Below are positions 50,072 to 58,154 of a stretch of DNA of 64,000 nt, piece after piece. Source of the DNA: Herbidospora cretacea (GTDB lineage: Bacteria; Actinomycetota; Actinomycetes; Streptosporangiales; Streptosporangiaceae). The notes below the pieces were generated by a model. It did not search any database. It was not told the origin of the DNA and saw only the letters and a program-made list of their open reading frames with translations. The position numbers and the translations under genes are program-made. The DNA is taken from positions 310,001 through 374,000 of the forward strand of contig NZ_BBXG01000009.1 of assembly GCF_001570605.1 (NCBI RefSeq), written 5' to 3'. The stretch's first letter is position 1. Each line of letters opens with the position of its first letter.

Positions 50072-50877
50072 GCCCGCACGGCCAGCGGCGCGAAGACCGC
50101 CAGCAGGCCGACGCCCCAGACGACGACCCAGACGAGATGGCCGGCCACCGGCCCGCCGATCATGAGACCGCGGGCGGCCTCCATCGCGTGGGCGACCGGA
50201 TTGATGTGCACCCACGTCTGGAGCCAGCCCGGCAGGGTGTCGGTCGGGGCCATCATGCCGGTGCCGAAGGTCAGCGGGAACATCACCATGAACGCCGTGC
50301 CCTGCACCGCGCCCGGCTCCCGCATCACCATCCCGAGCAGGACGAACGCCCAGCTCAGGCAGAACGCGAAGCCGATGGTCATGGCCACGGCCGCGAGCGC
50401 GGGCAGCACGCCGGTGACGAGCTGGAAGCCCAGCACCAGGCCGCAGACCGCGAGGGAGACGGTCGCGACCACGTAGCGGATGAGGTCGCCGAGCACCGAC
50501 CCGATCAGCGGTGCCGAGCGCCCGATGGGGAGGCTGCGGAACCGGTCGAAGACGCCCTTCTTGAGGTCGGTGTTGAGGCTCACGCCGGTCGCGACCGAGG
50601 CGAACACCACGGTCTGCACCATGATCGCCGGAAGCAGGAACTGCAGGTACTGGTGGGTGTCCCCGGCGATCGCGCCGCCGAGCAGGAAGACGAACAGCAT
50701 CACGAAGATGATCGGCTGGAGGGTCACGTCGAGCAGCTGCTCGGGCGTCCTGATCGTCTTTATCAAGCTCCGCCTCGCGAGGGCGAGACTATGTCTGACC
50801 AGCCCGAAAGGGCGTGGCTGCGGCCGCGCGACGGTGGCTTCGGGGTTCTGCACGGGAGGGATGACGGTCGTGGTCAT
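50053..50877 (-). CDS. ABC transporter permease (DrrB-like, ABC-2 type)
   Basis: A 274-residue permease with six membrane helices (QPIIFVMLFVFLLGGAI, QTVVFASVATGVSLN, ALAAVAMTIGFAFCLSW and others). FDRFRSLPIGR is the signature of the DrrB daunorubicin-resistance family. MMAPTDTLPGWLQTW is the usual ABC-2 signature loop. It is 13 bp downstream of the ATPase gene and forms one exporter with it, expelling a hydrophobic compound. It overlaps the SARP gene by 19 bp at the 3' end. Confidence 0.9.
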   Translation of the reverse strand: MTTTVIPPVQNPEATVARPQPRPFGLVRHSLALARRSLIKTIRTPEQLLDVTLQPIIFVMLFVFLLGGAIAGDTHQYLQFLLPAIMVQTVVFASVATGVSLNTDLKKGVFDRFRSLPIGRSAPLIGSVLGDLIRYVVATVSLAVCGLVLGFQLVTGVLPALAAVAMTIGFAFCLSWAFVLLGMVMREPGAVQGTAFMVMFPLTFGTGMMAPTDTLPGWLQTWVHINPVAHAMEAARGLMIGGPVAGHLVWVVVWGVGLLAVFAPLAVRAYRRRT

Positions 50878-50890
50878 GGGGAATTCCTTC

Positions 50891-51844
50891 TCAGGCCGCG
50901 GCGGAGTCGTCGGTCGCGCGCTCGCCGGTGAGGGTGAAGAACACCTCGTCCAGGCTGGGCAGGCGCAGGGAGAGTTCGGTGACGGAGATGCCGGCCTGGG
51001 CCAGCCGCGCCACCACTTCGGTGAACTGGGCGTCGCCGTCGACGGGCACGGTGACCACGCCCCGGCTGGGCGATTCGGCCGGACGGCCCGACACGCCGGT
51101 GAGAATGGCCTCGGTCTCGGCGAGGCGGCCCGGGTCGGCCGGGCGGGCGAGGACGGTCTGGCCGCCGACGATCTGCTTGAGCTGGGCCGGGGTGCCGTGG
51201 GCGATCGACCGGCCGTGGTCGATGACGGTGATCTCGTCGGCCAGCGCGTCGGCCTCCTCCAGGTACTGCGTCGTCAGCAGCACCGTGACGCCGTCGGAGA
51301 CCAGGCCGCGCACGATGTTCCACACGTCGTCGCGCTTGGACGGGTCGAGCCCGGTCGTGGGCTCGTCGAGGAAGATGACGTCGGGCCGGCCGACCAGGCT
51401 CGCGGCCAGGTCGAGACGGCGGCGCATGCCGCCCGAGTAGGTCTTGGCCTGCCGGCCCCCCGCTTCGGCGAGCCCGAACTCGGCGAGCAGCTCGGTGGCC
51501 CTGGCGCGGGCCTCGTCCTTGCGCAGGTCGAGGAGCTGGCCGATGAGGACGAGGTTCTGCATGCCGGTCAGGTCCTCGTCGACGGAGGCGTACTGGCCGG
51601 TCAGGCCGATCAGGCGGCGGACCCTGGCGGCGTCCTTGACGACGTCGAGCCCGCCCACGAGGGCGCGGCCCTCGTCCGGGCGGAGCAGGGTGGCCAGGAT
51701 CCGGACGGCGGTGGTCTTCCCGGCCCCGTTCGGCCCGAGCACGCCGAGCACCCGGCCCTGCCGGACCGACAGGTCGAGCCCGGCGAGGGCGGTGGTCTTC
51801 CCGAAGCGTTTCACGAGGCCGTGGGCCTCGAATGCGTAGTCCAT
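50891..51844 (-). CDS. ABC transporter ATP-binding protein (DrrA-like)
   Basis: A 317-residue ATPase. Walker A is GPNGAGKTT, the Q loop GLTGQYASVDEDLTG, the signature YSGGMRRRLDLA and Walker B VIFLDEPTTGLDPSKR. A DrrA-type C-terminal domain extends past residue 210 (LARPADPGRLAET). It powers the ABC-2 permease that follows. Translation is taken from ATG 51844 (MDYAFEAHGLVKRFG); a longer in-frame extension is arginine-rich and unlikely. DrrAB pairs commonly give resistance to anthracycline-like drugs, but the drug here is unknown. Confidence 0.92.
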   Translation of the reverse strand: MDYAFEAHGLVKRFGKTTALAGLDLSVRQGRVLGVLGPNGAGKTTAVRILATLLRPDEGRALVGGLDVVKDAARVRRLIGLTGQYASVDEDLTGMQNLVLIGQLLDLRKDEARARATELLAEFGLAEAGGRQAKTYSGGMRRRLDLAASLVGRPDVIFLDEPTTGLDPSKRDDVWNIVRGLVSDGVTVLLTTQYLEEADALADEITVIDHGRSIAHGTPAQLKQIVGGQTVLARPADPGRLAETEAILTGVSGRPAESPSRGVVTVPVDGDAQFTEVVARLAQAGISVTELSLRLPSLDEVFFTLTGERATDDSAAA

Positions 51845-51955
51845 GTCCCCAAGAGTGCGGCGTGTCGCTGTCATCCGCCGCACAGCGGCCTGTCAGGCTC
51901 AGCGGGCCCTCAGCAGCGCCTCAGCGCGCTCTCAGCGACCTGACATCTCCCCAGG

Positions 51956-52966
51956 TCAGGCGGCCTTTCCCGATGACAGTCTCCGGGCCAGGTCGCGGGC
52001 CGCGTCCCGGCCCGCCCGGTTGGCGCCGACCGTGCTGGCGGAGGGGCCGTAGCCGACCAGGTGGACGAGCGGGTTGGCGACCACGCGGGTGCCGTCCATG
52101 CGGATGCCGCCGCCGGGTTCGCGCAGTTTGAGGGGGGCCAGGTGGCGGAGGTCGGCGCGGAAGCCGGTCGCCCAGATGATGACGTCGGCGGGGAGGACCT
52201 CGCCGTCCCACGACACGCCGTCGGGGACCAAATGGGTGAACATGGGGCGGCGGCGCGACACGCCGGTTTCCAGGGCCTTCTTGACGACCGGGGTGTAGGT
52301 CAGGCCGGTCACGCTGACCACGCTCTGCGGCGGCAGGCCGGCCCTGACCCGCTCGTCGACCAGCGCCACGACCTCGCGGCCGTCGAAGCCCTCGGGCCGG
52401 AAGTCGGGTTCGCGGCGGGTCACCCATACCGCCGACGCCGACACGCCGACGATTTCCGAGAGTACGTGCATGGCCGAATGTCCGCCGCCGACCACCACGA
52501 CGTTCAGGCCGGCGAACTCCCCGGGGCCCCGGTAGGAGGCGTAGTGCAACTGCCGGCCCTCGAAACGGCCGGGATAGTAGGGCCAGTGGGGGCGGGTCCA
52601 CGTGCCGGACGCGTTGACGATCGCTCGGGCGCGCCATTTGTCATCGACCACGAATCCCGGTCTGACATTTCCCACTTTGTGAGGTCGGACGATGTTCAAA
52701 CCCATTTCCGCTTCATAAGAAGCGAAATATTCTGGGACGGCTTCCGCGGCCGCCCGCGCGGGGTCGATTTCGGGCTTGCGCATACCGGGCAGATCGAATA
52801 TTCCGTGCACTCTGTCCATCGTCAAGGTCGGCGAACGGTGGCGCCAGGCGCCTCCGGGCGATTCCTCCGCATCCAGGATGACCTGTGACAGCCCGAACCG
52901 GCGCAAGAAGTACGAGGCCGACAAACCGGCCTGACCGGCCCCGATCACCACAACGTCGACATCCAT
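51956..52966 (-). CDS. FAD-dependent monooxygenase/oxidoreductase (flavoprotein)
   Basis: A 336-residue protein with two Rossmann folds. The FAD site is VVVIGAGQAGLSASYF at the N-terminus. The NAD(P)H site is NVVVVGGGHSAMHVL near residue 160. ATG motifs include IIWATGFRADLRHLAPL near the end. It resembles class B flavin-containing monooxygenases or thioredoxin-reductase-like oxidases, but no FMO fingerprint was confirmed. The substrate is unknown. ATG 52966 fits the start of the FAD strand. It lies 111 bp from the end of the ABC operon. Confidence 0.82.
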   Translation of the reverse strand: MDVDVVVIGAGQAGLSASYFLRRFGLSQVILDAEESPGGAWRHRSPTLTMDRVHGIFDLPGMRKPEIDPARAAAEAVPEYFASYEAEMGLNIVRPHKVGNVRPGFVVDDKWRARAIVNASGTWTRPHWPYYPGRFEGRQLHYASYRGPGEFAGLNVVVVGGGHSAMHVLSEIVGVSASAVWVTRREPDFRPEGFDGREVVALVDERVRAGLPPQSVVSVTGLTYTPVVKKALETGVSRRRPMFTHLVPDGVSWDGEVLPADVIIWATGFRADLRHLAPLKLREPGGGIRMDGTRVVANPLVHLVGYGPSASTVGANRAGRDAARDLARRLSSGKAA

Positions 52967-53093
52967 CACGTCACTCTCAACCAAGCAAACCTCCCGGATC
53001 TTCCCGAATAAGCGGACATTTGCAGGATGAGCTTTCCCATTGCTTTGTGCGTGCTGCTAAGGGAGATCCGACCCGTTATTGCATGATCGATCC

Positions 53094-53954
53094 ATGAGGT
53101 TCGGGACGTACGTGATCGCCCTAATCATGGGGCTGGGCTTTTGGGGCGCTGCGCTTCCTGCGCAGGCCGCGGCCCCGATCTCGGATACCGAGATCGTGGG
53201 TCACTGGGACAAGCCGCGTAAGAAGCTGAAGAGGGTCAAAGTGGTCAAGTGGCGGCATCACCGCCACCACCGGCCGCGGGTGAGGGTGAAGGTGCAGTGG
53301 CACCACATTCACCACCGTCACCACATTGACCACACTCGCCATTGGCTTCACCGGCACCACCACCACAGGCGCCACTTCATTCACCGGCATCACCACCACA
53401 AGCACCATGACAACATCATTCACAACCGGTGCATCAGGCACCACGACCACCACGTGATCCACCACAAGGCGCGCAAGCACCACCGCGATCACCACGGTCA
53501 CCACCACGGCCGTCAGCACCACCAGCCGCCGCTGGAGATGCTGGAGCCGACGACCGGTTTCGAGGCGCTCGAGGGCGCCGAGACCGCTCCGCGTCTTGAG
53601 AGCGCCGACGCCGCTCAGGGCATGGAGTGGGCCCCCGCGGGCGCCGAGGTCGTCGACGGTGTCGAGGGCATGGACGCCACCATGGGTTCGGCCCAGCGTC
53701 TCGCGACGGTCAGCTCTGACCACTGCGAGGGCCGTCACCACGACCACGGCGGCGACGAGGGCTTCGAGGACGAGGGCTTCGACGACGAGGGTGGCTTCGA
53801 GGACGACGACGAGCTCGGCGGCGGCGCCATCGCCGGCCCGACTGGTCCGTCGGCCTCGACCGGCACCGGCGTGCTCAACGTCGGTACGGTCCGTGAGCAC
53901 CGGGCTCCGGCCCGCCGCGCACTCGTGAAGGTTCAGGAGTCGGCCGGCAGGTAG
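53094..53954 (+). CDS. secreted histidine-rich protein with acidic C-terminal tract
   Basis: A 286-residue protein with a clear signal peptide (MRFGTYVIALIMGLGFWGAA, cleavage after AQA near residue 26). Residues 37-143 contain 42 His in 107 residues, mostly in HH, HHH and HHHH runs separated by Arg, Lys, Ile or Asp. This is followed by an acidic region at 221-240 (13 Asp/Glu). The domains look made to bind transition metals such as Zn, Ni or Cu outside the cell. No catalytic domain is seen. CATGAT at 53082-53087 could be the -10 of a leaderless mRNA; an alternative TTG start is at 53079. The name is a description; I recognise no family. Confidence 0.75.
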   Translation: MRFGTYVIALIMGLGFWGAALPAQAAAPISDTEIVGHWDKPRKKLKRVKVVKWRHHRHHRPRVRVKVQWHHIHHRHHIDHTRHWLHRHHHHRRHFIHRHHHHKHHDNIIHNRCIRHHDHHVIHHKARKHHRDHHGHHHGRQHHQPPLEMLEPTTGFEALEGAETAPRLESADAAQGMEWAPAGAEVVDGVEGMDATMGSAQRLATVSSDHCEGRHHDHGGDEGFEDEGFDDEGGFEDDDELGGGAIAGPTGPSASTGTGVLNVGTVREHRAPARRALVKVQESAGR

Positions 53955-55072
53955 CGGGTCGACAACCAGATCACCGCTCCAAGGACCAGTCCTGCTGAGA
54001 GAGCCAGCCGTAGGGACGTAGCCTCGGCGAGGAACCCGATCAGGACTGGTCCGAGGAGCAACCCGGCGTAGCCGATGGCGGCCGTCTGTGCGATGGCCGG
54101 CCCCGACTGCGCCGGGTCCGCGCCGCCCGCGAGCGACAGCGCGAACGGGATCACGGTGGCCATCGCCACCCCGGCGACCAGCAGCCCGGCCAGGGCCACC
54201 CCCACCACGGGAGCCGTGATCATCACGGCGAACGACAGCGCCACCACGATGCCGCCGAACCGCAGGCACGCGGCGGCGCCGTAGCGTCTGCGCAGCCGGT
54301 CCCCGGCCAGCCGGGCGGCCAGCATGCCCCCGGCGAACAGCGGATAGCCGAGGGCGGCCAGCGACTCGGGCGCGCCGAGCACGTCACGCAGGTAGAGACC
54401 GTTCCAGTCTCCGACCATCCCCTCGATCATGAAGGCCGCGAAGACCACCACGCCGAGCAGGTAGACGACGGGTGGCAGCCGCCGCCGTACCGCCGCGCCG
54501 CCCTCGTCGGCGCCGGGATCCGGCAGGTACGTCCGGCTCAGCGCCGCCGCCACCGGCACGCTCGCCAGCGCCACCAGGATCAGATGGTCGTGGAACGACA
54601 GGTCCAGCCGGATCGCGCCGATCCCGATGGCCCCCGCCGCGATGGCCCCGATCGACCACCCGGCGTGGAAGCCGCTCATCAGCGACCGGCCCGAGGCGTT
54701 CTCGACCACCGCGCCCTGGGCGTTCATGGAGATGTCGAACAGGCCGACGGCCATGCCGAACGCGGCGGCCGCGAGGATCAGCTCCAGATAGCCGGGGGCC
54801 ATCGCCACCCCGGCGAGGGTGAGCGCGCTGATCGGCATCGACAGGGTGAGCGCCCGGCCGCTGCCCAGTCGCCGCAGCAGGGGCCGCGAGCCCTGCATGG
54901 CCAGCAGCCCGCCGACCGCCCACGCGAGCAGGACGATCCCGAGCTGCGACTTGGTCAGGCCGATCGCGTCGGTCATGGCGGGGACGCGGACCGTGAGCGT
55001 GCCGGACATGATCCCGCACAGCACGAAGGCCAGCGTCGTTCCTAATCGGGCCCGGGTGAGGTCATGGGCCAA
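53933..55072 (-). CDS. MFS transporter (YbjJ-like)
   Basis: A 379-residue, twelve-helix MFS protein. Typical segments are GIMSGTLTVRVPAMTDAIGLTKSQLG, GSRPLLRRLGSGRAL and FDISMNAQGAVVENASGRSLMSGFHAGWSIGA, the last a well-conserved YbjJ-family loop. The substrate is unknown. Its 3' end overlaps the His-rich gene by 22 bp. The convergent placement next to a metal-binding secreted protein is suggestive but not evidence of function. Confidence 0.87.
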   Translation of the reverse strand: MAHDLTRARLGTTLAFVLCGIMSGTLTVRVPAMTDAIGLTKSQLGIVLLAWAVGGLLAMQGSRPLLRRLGSGRALTLSMPISALTLAGVAMAPGYLELILAAAAFGMAVGLFDISMNAQGAVVENASGRSLMSGFHAGWSIGAIAAGAIGIGAIRLDLSFHDHLILVALASVPVAAALSRTYLPDPGADEGGAAVRRRLPPVVYLLGVVVFAAFMIEGMVGDWNGLYLRDVLGAPESLAALGYPLFAGGMLAARLAGDRLRRRYGAAACLRFGGIVVALSFAVMITAPVVGVALAGLLVAGVAMATVIPFALSLAGGADPAQSGPAIAQTAAIGYAGLLLGPVLIGFLAEATSLRLALSAGLVLGAVIWLSTRYLPADS

Positions 55073-55179
55073 CAGAGGTGTCCTCTCGATCGGTCAGGGA
55101 GGGGAGGGCACGCAAACCCGATCAGGTTAAAAGACCGATCGGAAATGTGGGGAATTGGCCCGCATGTGAGGATGGATAC

Positions 55180-56061
55180 ATGCGAGCCGGAATCACGATC
55201 CTGCCTGAACACCGCCGCCCTGAGCTCGAACGCCGCTGGCGCGCCGCCGAGGCGTACGGCTTCCACCACGCGTGGACCTACGACCACCTGGGCTGGCGGA
55301 GCCTCGTCGACGGCCCGTGGTTCGGCTCGGTGCCGACCCTGACCGCCGCGGCGATGGTGACCTCGCGCATCGAGATCGGCATGCTCGTCGCCTCGCCCAA
55401 CTTCCGGCTCCCGGCGCCCTTCGCCCGCGACCTGATCGCTCTCGACGACCTGTCGCGGGGCCGGTTCACGCTTGGCGTCGGCGCGGGCAGCCGGGGCGAC
55501 TACGACTCCCACGTCATGAACTGGAGCCCGGCCAGCCAGCACGCCCGCTTCGCCGAGTTCGTCGAGGTCCTCGACCTGCTGCTGCGGGAGGACCGGGTGT
55601 CGTGGTCGGGCGACTACTACGAGGTCGTCGAGGCGCGGAACGCGCCCGGGTGCGTGCAGCGGCCCCGGCTGCCGTTCCTGGTGGCGGCCAACGGACCGAA
55701 GGCGATGGCGCTGGCGGCCCGGTTCGGCGAGGGCTGGGTCACCACCGGCATGCGCGGCGCGGAGACCATGGACGCGTGGTGGAACGCGGTGGCCGAGGCG
55801 CACCGCCGGTTTGACGACGCGCTCGACGCCCTGGGCCGCCCGCGTGATCAGGTGCGCCGATTTCTGCAGACCGATTCGGCACCTGTCTATTCGCTGTCCG
55901 GTGTCGAGTGTTATCGCGATTTTGTAGGAAGGTCTGCCGAACTCGGTTACACCGACCTGGTGGCGGCCTGGCCGCGCGAGACTGGCATCTACGCCGGGGA
56001 CGAATCGGTTCTCGACGCGGTGGCGGCGGACGTGCTGCCGGAACTCAGAGGGGCGACATGA
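55180..56061 (+). CDS. LLM-class flavin-dependent oxidoreductase
   Basis: A 293-residue luciferase-like TIM-barrel enzyme. The N-terminus MRAGITILPEHRRPELERRW, the F/G-rich segment GRFTLGVGAGSRGDYD and LPFLVAANGPKAMALAARFGEGW are family hallmarks. Many actinobacterial members use F420 or FMN. A strong GAGGATG ribosome binding site precedes ATG 55180. The stop overlaps the start of the Crp/Fnr regulator (ATGA), so both are translationally coupled. That is unusual for an enzyme and regulator pair and suggests feedback control. Confidence 0.87.
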   Translation: MRAGITILPEHRRPELERRWRAAEAYGFHHAWTYDHLGWRSLVDGPWFGSVPTLTAAAMVTSRIEIGMLVASPNFRLPAPFARDLIALDDLSRGRFTLGVGAGSRGDYDSHVMNWSPASQHARFAEFVEVLDLLLREDRVSWSGDYYEVVEARNAPGCVQRPRLPFLVAANGPKAMALAARFGEGWVTTGMRGAETMDAWWNAVAEAHRRFDDALDALGRPRDQVRRFLQTDSAPVYSLSGVECYRDFVGRSAELGYTDLVAAWPRETGIYAGDESVLDAVAADVLPELRGAT

Positions 56062-56714
56062 CCGAACTGTTCGGCAACCTGACCCCGGCGGAGCAGATCG
56101 ACTTACGGGCCCGCGGCCGCCAGCGCCTCTGGGGCCGGGGCGACATCGTGTTCACCGAGGGCGACTCGTCGACGTGGGTGCTCCTGGTCCTGTCGGGGCG
56201 GGTGAAGATCTCGGCCTCGACCGAGTCGGGCACCGACGTGGTCCTTGCCGTACGCGGCCCTGGAGCCGTCGTCGGGGAGATGGCCTCCATCGACGGCCAG
56301 CCCCGGTCGGCGACCGTGACCGCGGTCGAGCCGGTCGAGGGCCTGGCCATCCACGACTTCGCCGGGTTCCTGCGGGACAACGGGCGGGTCGCGGTGCTGC
56401 TCATGCGCACCGTCACCGAACGCCTGCGCGACGCCGACCGCAAGCGCGTCGAGTACGGCGGGCTCGACACCGCCGTCCGGGTCGCCAACCGGCTGGTGGA
56501 GCTGGCCGACCGCTACGGCGAGGCGGTGCCGGGCGGGGTCAGCCTGGAGCTGCCGCTCTCCCAGGACGAACTGGCGAGCTGGGTCGGCTCCTCCCGGGAG
56601 GCCGTGAACAAGGCGCTGCGCGGATTGCGCGACCGAGGTCTGATCGAGACGGGCCGCCGGCGCGTACTTATCAATGACATGGACGGATTGCGGAGCCGCG
56701 CACGTCAGTCGTAG
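56058..56714 (+). CDS. Crp/Fnr-family transcriptional regulator
   Basis: A 218-residue regulator. A cyclic-nucleotide-type beta barrel spans about residues 14-120 (GDIVFTEGDSSTWVLLVLSG, GPGAVVGEMASIDGQPRSAT). A dimer helix follows, then a winged helix near 165-215 (LSQDELASWVGSSREAVNKALRGL). Effector-binding residues of CRP (an Arg-Ser pair near the phosphate-binding cassette) appear as PRSAT, so cAMP binding is plausible. Its ATG overlaps the stop of the LLM gene by 4 bp. Confidence 0.9.
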   Translation: MTELFGNLTPAEQIDLRARGRQRLWGRGDIVFTEGDSSTWVLLVLSGRVKISASTESGTDVVLAVRGPGAVVGEMASIDGQPRSATVTAVEPVEGLAIHDFAGFLRDNGRVAVLLMRTVTERLRDADRKRVEYGGLDTAVRVANRLVELADRYGEAVPGGVSLELPLSQDELASWVGSSREAVNKALRGLRDRGLIETGRRRVLINDMDGLRSRARQS

Positions 56715-56799
56715 TGAGTACTGGTTCACAGAACTTCCCGACGGTCCGCCCTACTGTCGATCATGTTGCGGGAATGGTGCGGGAAGGACGGATGGGGAC

Positions 56800-57249
56800 A
56801 TGAGCGACCGCCTGGCGGAGTTCGCCGCCGTCTATGTCACGCTCTACACGACCCACATGATCGTGGATCACTGGATCCAGACCGACCACCAGGCGTGCAC
56901 CAAGATCCAGCCCGGCTGGGCCGGCCGCCTGGCCAACACGTGGCACGTCCTCACCCACGTCGTGCTGGCCTTCGGCGGCCTGATGGTGCTGGTCTGGCAG
57001 CTCGGCGCGGTCTTCGCCCCGGCCGACGTCGCGATCGGCCTGGCCGTCACCGGCGTCACCCACTGGATCGCCGACCGCCGCTGGCCGATCCAGTGGCTCG
57101 CCGCCAGGACCGGCCGGGCCAGGTTCAGCGCCCTGGGCATCCCGCGACCCGGCCATGACGACAATCCGTCGATCGGGACGGGGGCGTATGTTCTTGACCA
57201 GACCTGGCATCTCGCCTGGCTGTTCGTCTCGGCACTGATCATCGTCTAG
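56800..57249 (+). CDS. DUF3307-like membrane protein
   Basis: A 149-residue protein with a histidine-rich start (THMIVDHWIQTDHQACTK) and three hydrophobic segments (VLTHVVLAFGGLMVLVW, FAPADVAIGLAVTGVTHW, LAWLFVSALIIV). This resembles DUF3307 proteins, which have conserved His and Asp within membrane helices. Function unknown. GGATGGGG lies upstream of ATG 56800. It ends 8 bp before PhzF on the same strand, so both are likely in the same mRNA as the LLM and Crp genes. Confidence 0.7.
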   Translation: MSDRLAEFAAVYVTLYTTHMIVDHWIQTDHQACTKIQPGWAGRLANTWHVLTHVVLAFGGLMVLVWQLGAVFAPADVAIGLAVTGVTHWIADRRWPIQWLAARTGRARFSALGIPRPGHDDNPSIGTGAYVLDQTWHLAWLFVSALIIV

Positions 57250-57257
57250 GGGGCGTC

Positions 57258-58088
57258 ATGATCCTCAGGTACGCGGCCTTCACCACCGACCCGTCCGGAG
57301 GCAACCCCGCCGGGGTCGTGCTCGACGCCACCGGCCACACCGACGCCGAGATGCTCGCCGTGGCCGCCGAACTCGGCTACTCCGAGACCGCCTTCCTGTT
57401 CCCCGAGGGCGGCTCCCGCTACACGATCCGCTATTTCAGCCCGCTGGCCGAGGTCGCCTTCTGCGGCCACGCCACCATCGCCACCTCGGTGGCGCTCGGC
57501 GAACGCACCGGCTCGGGCACCCTCCACCTCACGACCAAGGCCGGCCCGGTCGACGTCGACGTGGTCGCCGAACCGAACGGCCCCGTCACCGCCACCCTCA
57601 CCTCCCCGCCGGCGAGCACCCGCCCCGCCGACCCCGCCGACGTGACGGCGGCCCTGGAGGCCCTCGGCTACACCCCCGCCGACCTCGACCCGGCCTTCCC
57701 GGTGCACGTCGCCAACGCCGGCATGAACCACCTGGTCCTGGGCCTGGCCTCCCGGAACCTGCTGGCCGGCCTCGACTACGACTTCGACGCGCTCGGCGCC
57801 CTGATGGCCGCCCGCGACTGGATCACCGTCAACCTCTTCTGGGCCGAGTCGCCGCTGATCTTCCACGCCCGCAACCCGTTCCCCCCGGGCGGCGTCACCG
57901 AAGACCCGGCCACCGGAGCCGCCGCGGCGGCCTTCACCGGCTACCTCCGCGACCTCGCCCTGATCAAGGAGGACGACGTCGTCACCATCCACCAGGGCGC
58001 CGACATGGGCCGCCCCAGCCTGCTGACCGCCGCCCCGCTGCCCGACGACCAGCGCATCAGAGTCAGCGGCCGGGCCGTCGCGATCTGA
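57258..58088 (+). CDS. PhzF-family isomerase/epimerase
   Basis: A 276-residue protein with two pseudo-symmetric DapF-like domains. The catalytic Glu lies in YSETAFLFP. Also present are EVAFCGHATIAT, TEDPATGAAAAAF with the second family signature, and LGRPSLL or its variant near the end (MGRPSLL). PhzF converts trans-2,3-dihydro-3-hydroxyanthranilate to phenazine precursors, but most homologues act on other acids. No phenazine gene is present, so this name gives only the fold. It follows the DUF3307-like gene by 8 bp. Confidence 0.87.
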   Translation: MILRYAAFTTDPSGGNPAGVVLDATGHTDAEMLAVAAELGYSETAFLFPEGGSRYTIRYFSPLAEVAFCGHATIATSVALGERTGSGTLHLTTKAGPVDVDVVAEPNGPVTATLTSPPASTRPADPADVTAALEALGYTPADLDPAFPVHVANAGMNHLVLGLASRNLLAGLDYDFDALGALMAARDWITVNLFWAESPLIFHARNPFPPGGVTEDPATGAAAAAFTGYLRDLALIKEDDVVTIHQGADMGRPSLLTAAPLPDDQRIRVSGRAVAI

Positions 58089-58094
58089 ACGTGT

Positions 58095-58154
58095 ACGATC
58101 ATGCCGCACTCCCATGGCCCTGGTCGGCGGGGTCATGGCAGAGACGATCATGCC
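58095..58154. repeat. 11-bp direct repeat ACGATCATGCC, two copies
   Basis: ACGATCATGCC occurs at 58095-58105 and 58144-58154, 49 bp apart, between the PhzF stop and the end of tenA. The segment between has an imperfect inverted repeat (CCATGG with GTCATGG). It could be a site-duplication scar or a paired binding site; too short to be a mobile element. Confidence 0.35.

Noticed and set aside
53121-54269. Minus-strand frame opposite the His-rich gene (Val/Met-rich)
   Set aside because: Reverse complement of CAC/CAT codons gives GTG/ATG, so the frame is a mirror of the histidine codons. It has no signal peptide or natural composition.
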